Shown: positions 48,069 to 57,182 of the stretch, one piece after another | Layout of the letters: every line of letters starts with the position of its first letter | How positions within the stretch are numbered: position 1 is the stretch's first letter | Assembly (NCBI GenBank): GCA_947642745.1 | Contig: CANRTU010000001.1 | Span: 1 to 64,000 of the forward strand | DNA length: 64,000 nt | Source: an uncultured Eubacterium sp. | GTDB taxonomy: Bacteria > Bacillota > Clostridia > Lachnospirales > Lachnospiraceae | Direction: 5' to 3' | Notes under the pieces: model-generated | Databases searched by the model: none | Told to the model about the DNA's origin: nothing | Seen by the model: the letters and a program-made list of their open reading frames with translations, nothing else | Program-made: the position numbers and the translations under genes

Positions 48069-48731
48069 ATGTACAATATCGGAGTCATTTCAGATACACA
48101 TGGAATATTAAGAAAAAACGTTACAGATACGCTTAGCGCCTGCCAGGCGATTCTGCATGGCGGAGATATTGGCGGCGGCGGGATTTTAAAAGAACTAAAA
48201 GAGATCGCCCCGGTATATGCGGTACGGGGAAATGTGGATGAACGGCGGGACTGCCAGCTCCCGGTGTGGCTGTCCATGGAACTGTACGGAATCCGGATCT
48301 TTCTGATCCACAACCGCCGTCAGATCCGCCGGGACATCAGCGACCGGCAGCTGATTATTTACGGCCATTCCCATAAATACGAACATATTGTCAAAGGCAC
48401 GCAGACCTGGCTGAATCCCGGTGGCTGCGGCGCCAGACGTTTTAAGCTGCCCCTGACCCTGGCAGTGATTTCCATCGAAGAGACCGGCGGCCCTTTCCAG
48501 ATCCGGCGCCTGAATCTGGAAATCCCGCCAGCCGGCTCTATGGATTTTTCCGGCAAATCCCCGGCGGAACTTGTACTTTGCATCATGAAAGACACAGACA
48601 AAGGAAAGCCGGTCCCGGCCATGGCCAGAAAATATCAGATCAGCGAAGACCTGGCCGCCAGAATCTGCCGCCTGTACGTGACCCACCCGGGCGTCAGCGC
48701 TGACTGCATTTTAAAAAAGATGGGACTCTGA
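48069..48731 (+). CDS. YfcE/MJ0936 family metallophosphoesterase
   Basis: GVISDTHGILRKNV, LHGGDIGG, AVRGNVDER, IYGHSHKYE, WLNPGGCGARR. Confidence 0.92.
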   Translation: MYNIGVISDTHGILRKNVTDTLSACQAILHGGDIGGGGILKELKEIAPVYAVRGNVDERRDCQLPVWLSMELYGIRIFLIHNRRQIRRDISDRQLIIYGHSHKYEHIVKGTQTWLNPGGCGARRFKLPLTLAVISIEETGGPFQIRRLNLEIPPAGSMDFSGKSPAELVLCIMKDTDKGKPVPAMARKYQISEDLAARICRLYVTHPGVSADCILKKMGL

Positions 48732-49773
48732 CATGCTTCATCACCGCCCGTTCCAGATGAAAAAGCAAAAAAGCGCATAGGAAAATCAGCAGACACAATA
48801 AAACAAGAAAGAAAAATGTGTTCTGATTGTTCACCATCCCGGAACAGACCTTAAAAAACAGATCTATGATCACATGATGCACCAGAAAAATAGCATAAGA
48901 ATACCTGGCAGCCACCCTGCAGACCTTTACCACAGCGGAAGGCAGTCTGATCATACTGCAGACTCCCATCAATAGCAGTACCACGCACAGGGCCGGCACA
49001 ACGGACAACAGATCATATTTCCAGGGTACCGGCAGTCTGACCGTCAGCAGAAATACCAGCGGAGGGAGACAGTAGTACCATTTCACATACCGTATCAGCG
49101 CTTCCTCGTATTTCATAACCAGCATACCCAGCCAGAACACAAACAGAAAATAGCCCGGCCACCTCCGCCCGGCAATCAGGGAAAAGTCCCACCGGGCGTC
49201 CATGATGCACAGTACCAGTAACACAGCCGTAAACAAAGGCGCCGCTTTATCTGACAAGAGTATGCGCCGCAGCACCGGAAACAGCAGATACAGCACAATA
49301 ATCACTCCCAGAAACCATTCCCCTGTCAGATAGTAATTATTCATCATACTGCGCAGATATCCGTCCATACCTGCCAGTGTCAGCAGCATCTTCACAGGAC
49401 TGCCCCCGTAAAGAAAATCCTTTTTCACAAACAGCGCATTCATAAAATAAAGCGGAACCACGCACAGATAAAACATCGGAAACAGTTTCAGCCAGCGCCT
49501 TTTATAATAGGATGCCGGCTCACAGTTTTTACTGTATCCAAGCCACAGCCCGGCGCCTGAAAGCAGAAAAAACAGATTGACGCCCAGCGTGCCCCAGTAA
49601 TTTGTGGCGTAGTGATAAAAGTAATTGGTATAACCGTTAAAATTAATTTCAATCAGCCCGCAGCTGTAATGAAAGCAGACAATGATCACCATGGATATTC
49701 CCCGGATGATATCCAGCCAGATCCTGTCCCTGTTTTTCACCTCGTTCATAGCGGCATCCCCTAACGTGGCCAC
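48694..49773 (-). CDS. Acyltransferase family 3 membrane protein
   Basis: RIWLDIIRGISMVIIVCFHYS, about 10 TM; start probably MNEVKNRDRIW near 49749. Confidence 0.9.
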   Translation of the reverse strand: MATLGDAAMNEVKNRDRIWLDIIRGISMVIIVCFHYSCGLIEINFNGYTNYFYHYATNYWGTLGVNLFFLLSGAGLWLGYSKNCEPASYYKRRWLKLFPMFYLCVVPLYFMNALFVKKDFLYGGSPVKMLLTLAGMDGYLRSMMNNYYLTGEWFLGVIIVLYLLFPVLRRILLSDKAAPLFTAVLLVLCIMDARWDFSLIAGRRWPGYFLFVFWLGMLVMKYEEALIRYVKWYYCLPPLVFLLTVRLPVPWKYDLLSVVPALCVVLLLMGVCSMIRLPSAVVKVCRVAARYSYAIFLVHHVIIDLFFKVCSGMVNNQNTFFFLVLLCLLIFLCAFLLFHLERAVMKHVRVPSFLKCSQR

Positions 49774-50897
49774 CTGTATTCTTTTCCGGGCAGCGCCTCA
49801 AACGCAGTGTGAGGCTCGCTCTGATACCAGTAAGCCACAGAAGCCACGTCGTCCTGCCGCTCAAACAGTCCGCCATGAGATACGCCGATCTGCTGCAGGG
49901 TCACCCGGATATCTGTCTCAAAGCATACCGGGTCCATCATATGCCAGCGGTAAAATCCCCGCATAGGCGGGCAGTCATCGTTGTGGTAGTCATTATGTAC
50001 CGCTTCGTCATGTCTGGAATAATATGGATATCCCAGAAACGGCGTACAGTACGTCTGCTCCACCGTCCTGCCGTTTTCCTGTGTGGCAAAGCTCCAGGCG
50101 CCGCCAAAATAGTCCTCGGTACCAGTACCGCAAATCGTAGGATATTCCTGATCGCCATCCAGGTAAAACTTCATCTCGCCTTCTCCCCACCAGTACCGCT
50201 CCAGGGTGGTAAGAGCCAGATAAGTACCCACATACTGTCCCCTGCCATGCACATGATCCAGCACCACATAGTCCTCCGCTTTACGGGTCAGACGCTGGCG
50301 GCGCCAGCTGGCGTGGAAATATCCGGTATGGGCCGGCAGCGTATCATACAGGCAGTAATCAATCTGGTAAAAAAACGCTGGCACACTGTTTTTATGCTGG
50401 TTTTCTATCGTTATCCTCGCATTTCCGTCAAAAGGCATCGGAAAATAGCAGTTAAATCCCCCGGACGGATTGACCGCCACCGGCAGGGAATTGATGACGC
50501 ATGCCCGTCCAAATCCACAGCAGAAAAAATCTCCCAGCGGACATTCCACGGAAGGATTCTCCTCCCCATTCCAGTACATACGCAGTACCAGATCACGCAG
50601 CACGAAGCAGTCCGCATCACTGGTACGGTCTGTAACCGTCATCCAGATATGTGTAATCACGCCGGTTCCTTCGATGTCCGCTAACAGGACCGTTTCCCCC
50701 GGTTTTATTTCCCCGATGCAGGGTGATCCTTTCCTGGACGGCCCCAGATGGCTGGCCGCCATACCGCCTTTTCCCTTTTCCCCTTCCGGATTTTCTGCGT
50801 TAACAGCCCTGCTCCTGCCGCCATTCAGCAGCGGAAGTGAGGCAAAACATGTAGCAAACGGATATCCTGTCATTGCGTATATCCTCCTTTCAGACAC
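49761..50897 (-). CDS. DUF2961 (GH172-type) protein
   Basis: GEIKPGETVLLADIEGTGVITHIWMTV, LRDLVLRMYWNGEENPSVECPLGDFFCCGFG, TICGTGTEDYFGGAWSF. Confidence 0.92.
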   Translation of the reverse strand: MSERRIYAMTGYPFATCFASLPLLNGGRSRAVNAENPEGEKGKGGMAASHLGPSRKGSPCIGEIKPGETVLLADIEGTGVITHIWMTVTDRTSDADCFVLRDLVLRMYWNGEENPSVECPLGDFFCCGFGRACVINSLPVAVNPSGGFNCYFPMPFDGNARITIENQHKNSVPAFFYQIDYCLYDTLPAHTGYFHASWRRQRLTRKAEDYVVLDHVHGRGQYVGTYLALTTLERYWWGEGEMKFYLDGDQEYPTICGTGTEDYFGGAWSFATQENGRTVEQTYCTPFLGYPYYSRHDEAVHNDYHNDDCPPMRGFYRWHMMDPVCFETDIRVTLQQIGVSHGGLFERQDDVASVAYWYQSEPHTAFEALPGKEYRWPR

Positions 50898-51307
50898 ATT
50901 CTGATTCCCTGCCCCGCACTCCTCTACATCCAGACATGCGCCACAGGGAATTTCTTTTCAGTTTCTGCCCCTTATCATATCACCTCTGTGTTAAAAAATC
51001 AATGACGCCGCGCAACCGCACAGGGATAAACACATAAGAAAGACACTGTATAAGCAAAGACACTGTATAAATAAAAAAACTGTGAACAGTCTGTTACCAG
51101 AACGTAACATCAGGATTATTTTCCTGTGCGTTTTGTCGTGACACTGCGTCTGGTTCATATTTGATACCGTAGTGTCTGTGCCCGTTATGAACAGACGCCG
51201 CCCACTGACAGCCTGCGCCAGACTGCCGCGGGCGCCGGAACCGGTTTTCCATAACAGAACAGGCCCCTGAAAGATGCCCCTGCATAATCCTAATATCCTC
51301 TATAATA

Positions 51308-51509
51308 CCAGAGCGTATCTGAAAAATGATTTCTGGCATATGTACCCTCCAGAGTTCCCAAGCGTGTACAGTTTATAGGAATGATTTCTCAAACACAATA
51401 CCAGGGACTAAATGGTAAGTACAGATCACAGGATTGATTTTTCATACACTCTACAGAGTTCCGGGTGACGAGTACAGATCTCAGGATTGACTTTTCATAC
51501 ACGCTCTGG
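51308..51509. repeat. Family B MITE-like element (copy 4) with iterated right end
   Basis: ccagagcgtatctgaaaaatgatttctggca ... gtacagatctcaggattgacttttcatacacgctctgg. Confidence 0.75.
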
Positions 51510-51548
51510 CTTTACAAGACACATATTTTCTGAAAACATAAAAACAGC

Positions 51549-51586
51549 AAACAGCTGACAGAGCCGCCCTGCCCTGTCAGCTGTTT
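51549..51586. terminator. Strong hairpin, likely terminator
   Basis: AAACAGCTGACAG-N12-CTGTCAGCTGTTT perfect 13-bp stem. Confidence 0.7.
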
Positions 51587-52062
51587 GTATCTGCTGCCGA
51601 AAAACCGGCGGATACAGCGTGTCCTTCTCCCGGAAATCACCGCCGTATCCGCCAGTTATAAATAATCTTTCCAAAGTGTGTCCTTAAAGCCCTGAACCAT
51701 CCGTCTGATCCGCCATTTACAGCGCTTATTCACCGGCCGGGGCGTCTGACTGCCCCTGAATGCATGACGGAAAAGACTGTTCCTCCACGCTTTCGTAAAA
51801 CAACTGGCAGATACCACGGACCTTTGATCAGGCTCCCGTCATATCTGCCAGTTTTCCTGTTTTGCATAAACCCCATTCAGATAACTCCCCCGCCACATAC
51901 CTGCAGCCAGCGAAAAGTTATTCTTCATCCTTGTTTGGTCCTTCATAAAGCGGTACATAAAACATCGGGATTTTACGCTTGCCGATTGTAAAGATAATGA
52001 TCTTATAATCGTCCAGTTCATAATATATTTTACACCGGTGAAGCATATAATTTTTGTACTTT

Positions 52063-53508
52063 TTATTCATATGCAAAATAACCTTTCGCGTTTAATGTTG
52101 TTTTCCCGTCTTTGTAGTTATTCTGGATAAACACCCGGTAACTCTTGGTTTCTGTAATTGCAAAAACATGGGATGCCGCTCCCCTGCCTGTCACATAACG
52201 GGCATGTCCGTCGTGATCCATAATTCCAAGCCAGAAATCTTTGTCATCAGGAAGCACTACGACAGCTGCATTAATACTCTGCCCTTTACTCACTTTATAC
52301 GGCCCCGTCACATGCCTGGTATTCGGATTCACAATCCAGTCAAAATTATAATGCACTCCTGCATCCACTGTCACAATGTCCTGATCCAGCGTGGACACTT
52401 CCTGCAGTCCGTCAAAATTCAGATCTTCCACGTCGCAATAATGCTCCACCATACCGTCTTCCGCCACTACCAGCTTCTCTGTTGATTCATCTGTACGTTC
52501 TTCCGTGTTCTGATAAATAATATTATGTAAATCAGCCACTGTTTTACCGGACGCATAAACCGTGGTAGTGCCAAGCAGTACAAATGCTGTGGTTAACGCT
52601 ACTGTTACCGCTTTTCCGGCGCTTTTTGCTCTTTGATACTTTTTCATAAAATCAATTCTCCTGGATAATGATTTGTCATTTTTACTTAGCGTCGAGAATA
52701 AAAATCTTCCTTTTCTGGATTTTTTGTCATTAGGAACCAGATCCACGATTTTGTTAAAGTACAGCTTTGCATCGTGTAAATGTCCGGATGCTTCCAGAGC
52801 GGATACATCCGCCATATATTCGCTCCATTCGTTCACCAGCCATAGCAGCAGGAAACAAAACGGATTGAAACAGTTAGGCATCAGAATCATGATCACAAAT
52901 ACCTTATACTGCAGATCTTTGTGCCTGTAATGCGCCAGCTCATGATAGAAAATAATCTCCAGTTCCTCCGGCGTATAATCACGCTCCGGCATAATTACCT
53001 GCGGACGCCGGATTCCCACGATCATTGGCGAATTTACAAGTACATTTTTCTGCAGTGACAGCTTACCCCTTTCGATATGCAGCGCACGGCAGACTTCTTC
53101 AAACTTTACAAGCATCTCAGGTTCCATATCACTGGTAATCTGAATATTATCCCGGAATTTCCTGCACCATCTCCGGTTGTCCAGAAACAGCGCCGCAAAA
53201 ATCGCCAGCACAAGCAGAATCCATATGTTGCCGCATATATGCAGCCGGCCCATTATATCTTCTGTTCTGGAAAATACCAGCATCCAGACATCATCCTGTC
53301 CCTGAAACCATACTCTGTAAGAAAATAGCGCCGCCACATAGCCCACCGGCAGGATATACAGAAAACAGATCCAGCGCAACAGTACATAAATCATACGGGG
53401 ATTCACCAACATAAAAAAGCCCCGTAACATCCACCAAACCAAAAGCAGGAAAGTGCTTGTTACGGAACTTGTCAGTACCGCAAAGAATAACTGATTAATC
53501 AAGTTCAT
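52063..53508 (-). CDS. M56 family metallopeptidase (BlaR1-like)
   Basis: EIIFYHELAHYRHKDLQYKV (HExxH), four N-terminal TM segments; unrelated-looking exported C-term domain. Confidence 0.93.
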   Translation of the reverse strand: MNLINQLFFAVLTSSVTSTFLLLVWWMLRGFFMLVNPRMIYVLLRWICFLYILPVGYVAALFSYRVWFQGQDDVWMLVFSRTEDIMGRLHICGNIWILLVLAIFAALFLDNRRWCRKFRDNIQITSDMEPEMLVKFEEVCRALHIERGKLSLQKNVLVNSPMIVGIRRPQVIMPERDYTPEELEIIFYHELAHYRHKDLQYKVFVIMILMPNCFNPFCFLLLWLVNEWSEYMADVSALEASGHLHDAKLYFNKIVDLVPNDKKSRKGRFLFSTLSKNDKSLSRRIDFMKKYQRAKSAGKAVTVALTTAFVLLGTTTVYASGKTVADLHNIIYQNTEERTDESTEKLVVAEDGMVEHYCDVEDLNFDGLQEVSTLDQDIVTVDAGVHYNFDWIVNPNTRHVTGPYKVSKGQSINAAVVVLPDDKDFWLGIMDHDGHARYVTGRGAASHVFAITETKSYRVFIQNNYKDGKTTLNAKGYFAYE

Positions 53509-53893
53509 CGATCTTTCTCTTTAGTTCCTCCCGATCTGACTGACTCAGCATACTTTTACCAAACAATCCGCATACAAACGCGGACATACTTCCGCCATTC
53601 CAAAACTGCACATAATCTTTCAGCACATCGTCTTTGTATTCTTCTTTGTCCACGAGCGGCTGATAATAGAAACATCTTCCTTTCCGGTACATTTTCAGAT
53701 AATCCTTTTTGACAAGTCTTGCAAGGAAAGTAGAAACGGTCTGTGTCTTCCAGTTTTTGTCATACTGCGTATTAACCATATCAGTAATTTCCTGCATGGA
53801 TAAATCCTGCGTGCTGTCCCATACACATTTCATGACAACTTTTTCACAATCTGTTATTTCCTTTGCTCTCATACTCCATCCTTTCTCAACCAC
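53495..53893 (-). CDS. BlaI/MecI/CopY family transcriptional regulator
   Basis: ITDCEKVVMKCVWDSTQDLSMQEITDMVNTQYDKNWKTQTVSTFLARLVKKDYLK; start probably internal MRAKEIT. Confidence 0.94.
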   Translation of the reverse strand: MVEKGWSMRAKEITDCEKVVMKCVWDSTQDLSMQEITDMVNTQYDKNWKTQTVSTFLARLVKKDYLKMYRKGRCFYYQPLVDKEEYKDDVLKDYVQFWNGGSMSAFVCGLFGKSMLSQSDREELKRKIDELD

Positions 53894-53897
53894 GCCA

Positions 53898-54014
53898 CTA
53901 GTTTACTACAAGCGGAGGTTGCCAGCAAGATTTAATTGCGACTATAAATTTGTTACGCATTTGCGCAACTACTGTAGAATTCAAAAAAGTATAACCAGGT
54001 GATCTACTATAGTA
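53898..54014. promoter_or_regulatory. Candidate BlaI-type operators
   Basis: TTTACTACAA (about 53898), CTACTGTAG (about 53970), TACTATAGTA (54005-54014) upstream of blaI-like gene. Confidence 0.5.
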
Positions 54015-54227
54015 TAGCTGAAAAAGTGCCGGAAAACAAGGGGATTTTCACATCTGTCATATACTTTCCAACAACGTAAAAACCCTACAGACTTAGGAAA
54101 CATTCAATTATTAACTATTATTGTATTAAAAAAAATACAATCCATATATACCTCAATGACTGGCTGATCAGGCATTCATATATATGTTATGCTTGCTTTG
54201 TTCAGAATATTATTAAAAATCATTTCA

Positions 54228-56756
54228 TTATTCAGACATTATTACATAACCGCATACCTCCGTGTTTGTTCCGTGTCTGTTCCAGCGTATCCGCAGCTGG
54301 CCGGATATCATCGTATTGCAGACACAGCCGCTGTGTTCCTCCATCCGGATCACCGCTTCCTTTCCGGGATGTCCATAGCGGTTCTTTTTCCCGCAGGAAA
54401 TTACCGATATACCGGGCCGCAGCTGTTCCAGCAGTTCGTTGGAATTAGAGTATTCTGAGCCGTGATGGGCCGCTTTGTATAAAGTAACGGCAGAAGCCGT
54501 TCCTTCACGCACCAGCTTTTGCTCTGTCCCGGAAGAAATATCCCCGGAGAAAAAGCCCCGGAACCCCGGTTCCTCATACAGAAGCACCAGACTCTGTTCA
54601 TTCCGGTCGCTTCCCGCCTGCGCCGCAGCCGGCGCCAGACAGGTAAAACGGGCGCTGCCGCCGCTAAGTGTGTCTCCTTTCTCCATATACCGGACTTCGA
54701 TCCGCTCTCTGGCCAGCAGCCCGCTCAGCCGCACATACGCTTCATCCTCCACGACGCCTGCGGCGAGCACCACCTGCCGGATGTCATAACCGCTTTCCAC
54801 CACCTCCACCAGGCCGTTGATATGGTCCTGATCCAGATGGGATACAAACCAGGCGTCCACCGCCGCCACGCCCTGCGCTTTCAAAAATGGCAGAATACGG
54901 TATGTACCAACCTGTGTCACGTCACTGCTTCCCCCGTCTATAAATATATGCTGTCCGTCGCCGGTATGGATATAAATGCCGTCTCCCTGTCCCACATCCA
55001 GTACAGACACTTCCGCCGGTGCTGGCACACGGCACAACAGCATCCCCAGGCATAGCAGGCCGGATACCGTTACAACAGGCTTTGTGCGCCGCTCCCTGAT
55101 TTCCTGATTTTTCCATATACACCATAACAGTGTCAGGAAATACAGCGCCATCACCCATATTTCCGGCTGACCGGTAACATACACCGCTCCTTTCAGCCTC
55201 AGAAAAAAACTTCCGGCCCCGGAAAAATAGCGCAGACAGCCGGCGCATAAATACAGCAGCACGTCCGCCAGCCGCCCGCACAGCCTGCCGGCCAGAGAAA
55301 ATACTGAAATCCCGGCGCCGGATATGGCCGCCGCCGCAAGTCCCAGCGCACCGCCGGCCAGTCCTGTTACCAGCACCAGTTCCATCAATGGCAGCACCAG
55401 CATATTTAACAACACGGAATATACCGGTATCTCATAATAGTACCAGGCAGTCAGCGGCAGCGTCAGCATCTGGATACCCAGACTCATATACACGTTTTCC
55501 GTCAGACGAAACGCCGGTTTGAAAATCCCGCACAGCCATCTGCCATATAAGACGCCTGCCACTGCCGCAAAAGAAAACTGAAAGCCCGCCAGAAACAGCG
55601 CCCCTGGATTTTGCAGCAGCACAAAAACCGCGGTAACAGCCAGACTGTTCATGCTGTCATAAGCCCTGCCCAGCCAGGCGGCTCCCAGATAAATGCCAAA
55701 CATGGACACTGCCCGTATGGTGGATAATCCCATGCCTGTCATAAGCCCGAACAGTAGTAACAGTCCCAGGGAAACCGCTCCCGCCATTCCAAAAGAAACG
55801 CCCCTTTTTCGGCAGAACTGATAGACCGCCATGCCAAGAATGGAAATATGCAGTCCTGAAATGGCCAGTATATGGGCAATTCCGCTTCTTTGGTACAGTT
55901 CCTTTGTATCGCCGGACAACAGGGATTTTTCTCCCAGCAGCATTGCGCTTAATGCGCCCGCTTCTTCCTCCGGCATCCTGCGTACATACTCCTTCTGAAA
56001 ATTCTGCCGCAGCCGGTAAAGAGCTTCTTTCAGGCCCTGCCTGTCTGATTTTATCATCCGGCAGGAGCCTTCTTTCCCATAGACTTTCAGCGTATAGCCC
56101 TGATTCTGGTAATAAGCACGTTCATCAAAATTGCCTTTATTACGTGCGCTTTCAAAAAATTTAATTTTTCCTTCCGCTGTGAGGATATTTCCTATGACTG
56201 GTTCATTTCTTTGAAGATTTGTAAAAAGATTCGTATCCGGATCTGTATCAGAATTTGTTTCCGGATCTGTATGAAAATATAAGATAATTGTTCCACAGGG
56301 CGAAATTCCCCGGGATGTTTTCAGATAACTGTCTGTGAGACAGACCGTCCATGAAAGTCTGGATTCGTCTGACTGCGTCTTCGTTTCCTTACACTGTTTC
56401 CAGGCAATGCGCCCCTGCACGGCTACAGGCATATCATCCCACAGCCCCGTCAGATACTGCCGCATCTGTGCGGATACCCCGTACATCCGCATGGCCGCTG
56501 TACCAAAGACAGACAGCACAAACAGCGCATGCCGCAGCTTCCTCTTTCCGGACGGCTCCCTTTTGTTCCAGACCATTGCCAGTACTGCTGCCGCCAGCGC
56601 TGCCAGCGCCGCCAGCACGCCATACAAAGGTCCTGCGCCCGCCATATATTCCAAAATCCCCTTTACAGCCAGGATGCCCGCCATACACATGATGGCCATC
56701 TGGCAGGGATATCGTCGTATCATATTTGAAACATTCCCCCTTTCTTTTCTATACAT
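54228..56756 (-). CDS. comEC: ComEC/Rec2 DNA internalization protein
   Basis: SGIAHILAISGLHISILGMAVYQFCRKRG; C-term metallo-beta-lactamase VLDVGQGDGIYIHTGDGQHIFIDGG...VSHLDQDHINGL. Confidence 0.95.
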   Translation of the reverse strand: MYRKERGNVSNMIRRYPCQMAIMCMAGILAVKGILEYMAGAGPLYGVLAALAALAAAVLAMVWNKREPSGKRKLRHALFVLSVFGTAAMRMYGVSAQMRQYLTGLWDDMPVAVQGRIAWKQCKETKTQSDESRLSWTVCLTDSYLKTSRGISPCGTIILYFHTDPETNSDTDPDTNLFTNLQRNEPVIGNILTAEGKIKFFESARNKGNFDERAYYQNQGYTLKVYGKEGSCRMIKSDRQGLKEALYRLRQNFQKEYVRRMPEEEAGALSAMLLGEKSLLSGDTKELYQRSGIAHILAISGLHISILGMAVYQFCRKRGVSFGMAGAVSLGLLLLFGLMTGMGLSTIRAVSMFGIYLGAAWLGRAYDSMNSLAVTAVFVLLQNPGALFLAGFQFSFAAVAGVLYGRWLCGIFKPAFRLTENVYMSLGIQMLTLPLTAWYYYEIPVYSVLLNMLVLPLMELVLVTGLAGGALGLAAAAISGAGISVFSLAGRLCGRLADVLLYLCAGCLRYFSGAGSFFLRLKGAVYVTGQPEIWVMALYFLTLLWCIWKNQEIRERRTKPVVTVSGLLCLGMLLCRVPAPAEVSVLDVGQGDGIYIHTGDGQHIFIDGGSSDVTQVGTYRILPFLKAQGVAAVDAWFVSHLDQDHINGLVEVVESGYDIRQVVLAAGVVEDEAYVRLSGLLARERIEVRYMEKGDTLSGGSARFTCLAPAAAQAGSDRNEQSLVLLYEEPGFRGFFSGDISSGTEQKLVREGTASAVTLYKAAHHGSEYSNSNELLEQLRPGISVISCGKKNRYGHPGKEAVIRMEEHSGCVCNTMISGQLRIRWNRHGTNTEVCGYVIMSE

Positions 56757-56861
56757 CTCCCAGAGTGTGGGTAAACAGTCATTTCCGCTGTCTGCGCTTT
56801 TTATTTTTTATCCGCCGCTATAAGCCAGCATAGCCCTTATCCCTCCGGACAGCGGCCTGTA

Positions 56862-57158
56862 CCAGAACGTGTTTGAAAATTGCTTTCTGGCAGATGTCCC
56901 CAAAGGGTATGATACATCGTACCCTTTAAGGTATGCGTCACAATTTGTACCCTGAAGGGCATGATATACCCTGAAGGGCATGATATACCCTGAAAGGCAT
57001 GATATACCCAAAAAGGCATGATATGGGAGATTTGCGCAGGATAAAAGACGCATACCCAAAGGGCACGATACTGAGGGCTATTTAAGCTGAATCTGGCGCA
57101 AATATCATGCAAAGCGGGGCGTGCAGATGTCAGGAATGAATTTTCAAACACACTCTGG
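56862..57158. repeat. Family B MITE-like element (copy 5, longest)
   Basis: ccagaacgtgtttgaaaattgctttctggcagatgt ... gcagatgtcaggaatgaattttcaaacacactctgg. Confidence 0.88.
56948..57023. repeat. Four tandem 19-bp units inside family B copy 5
   Basis: TACCCTGAAGGGCATGATA x2, then TACCCTGAAAGGCATGATA, TACCCAAAAAGGCATGATA. Confidence 0.9.
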
Positions 57159-57182
57159 TCTGATTTCCTGGTAAAACGTCTG

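Noticed and set aside
56948-57023. Possible CRISPR-like array
   Set aside because: 19-bp units are directly adjacent with no spacers and no cas genes are nearby
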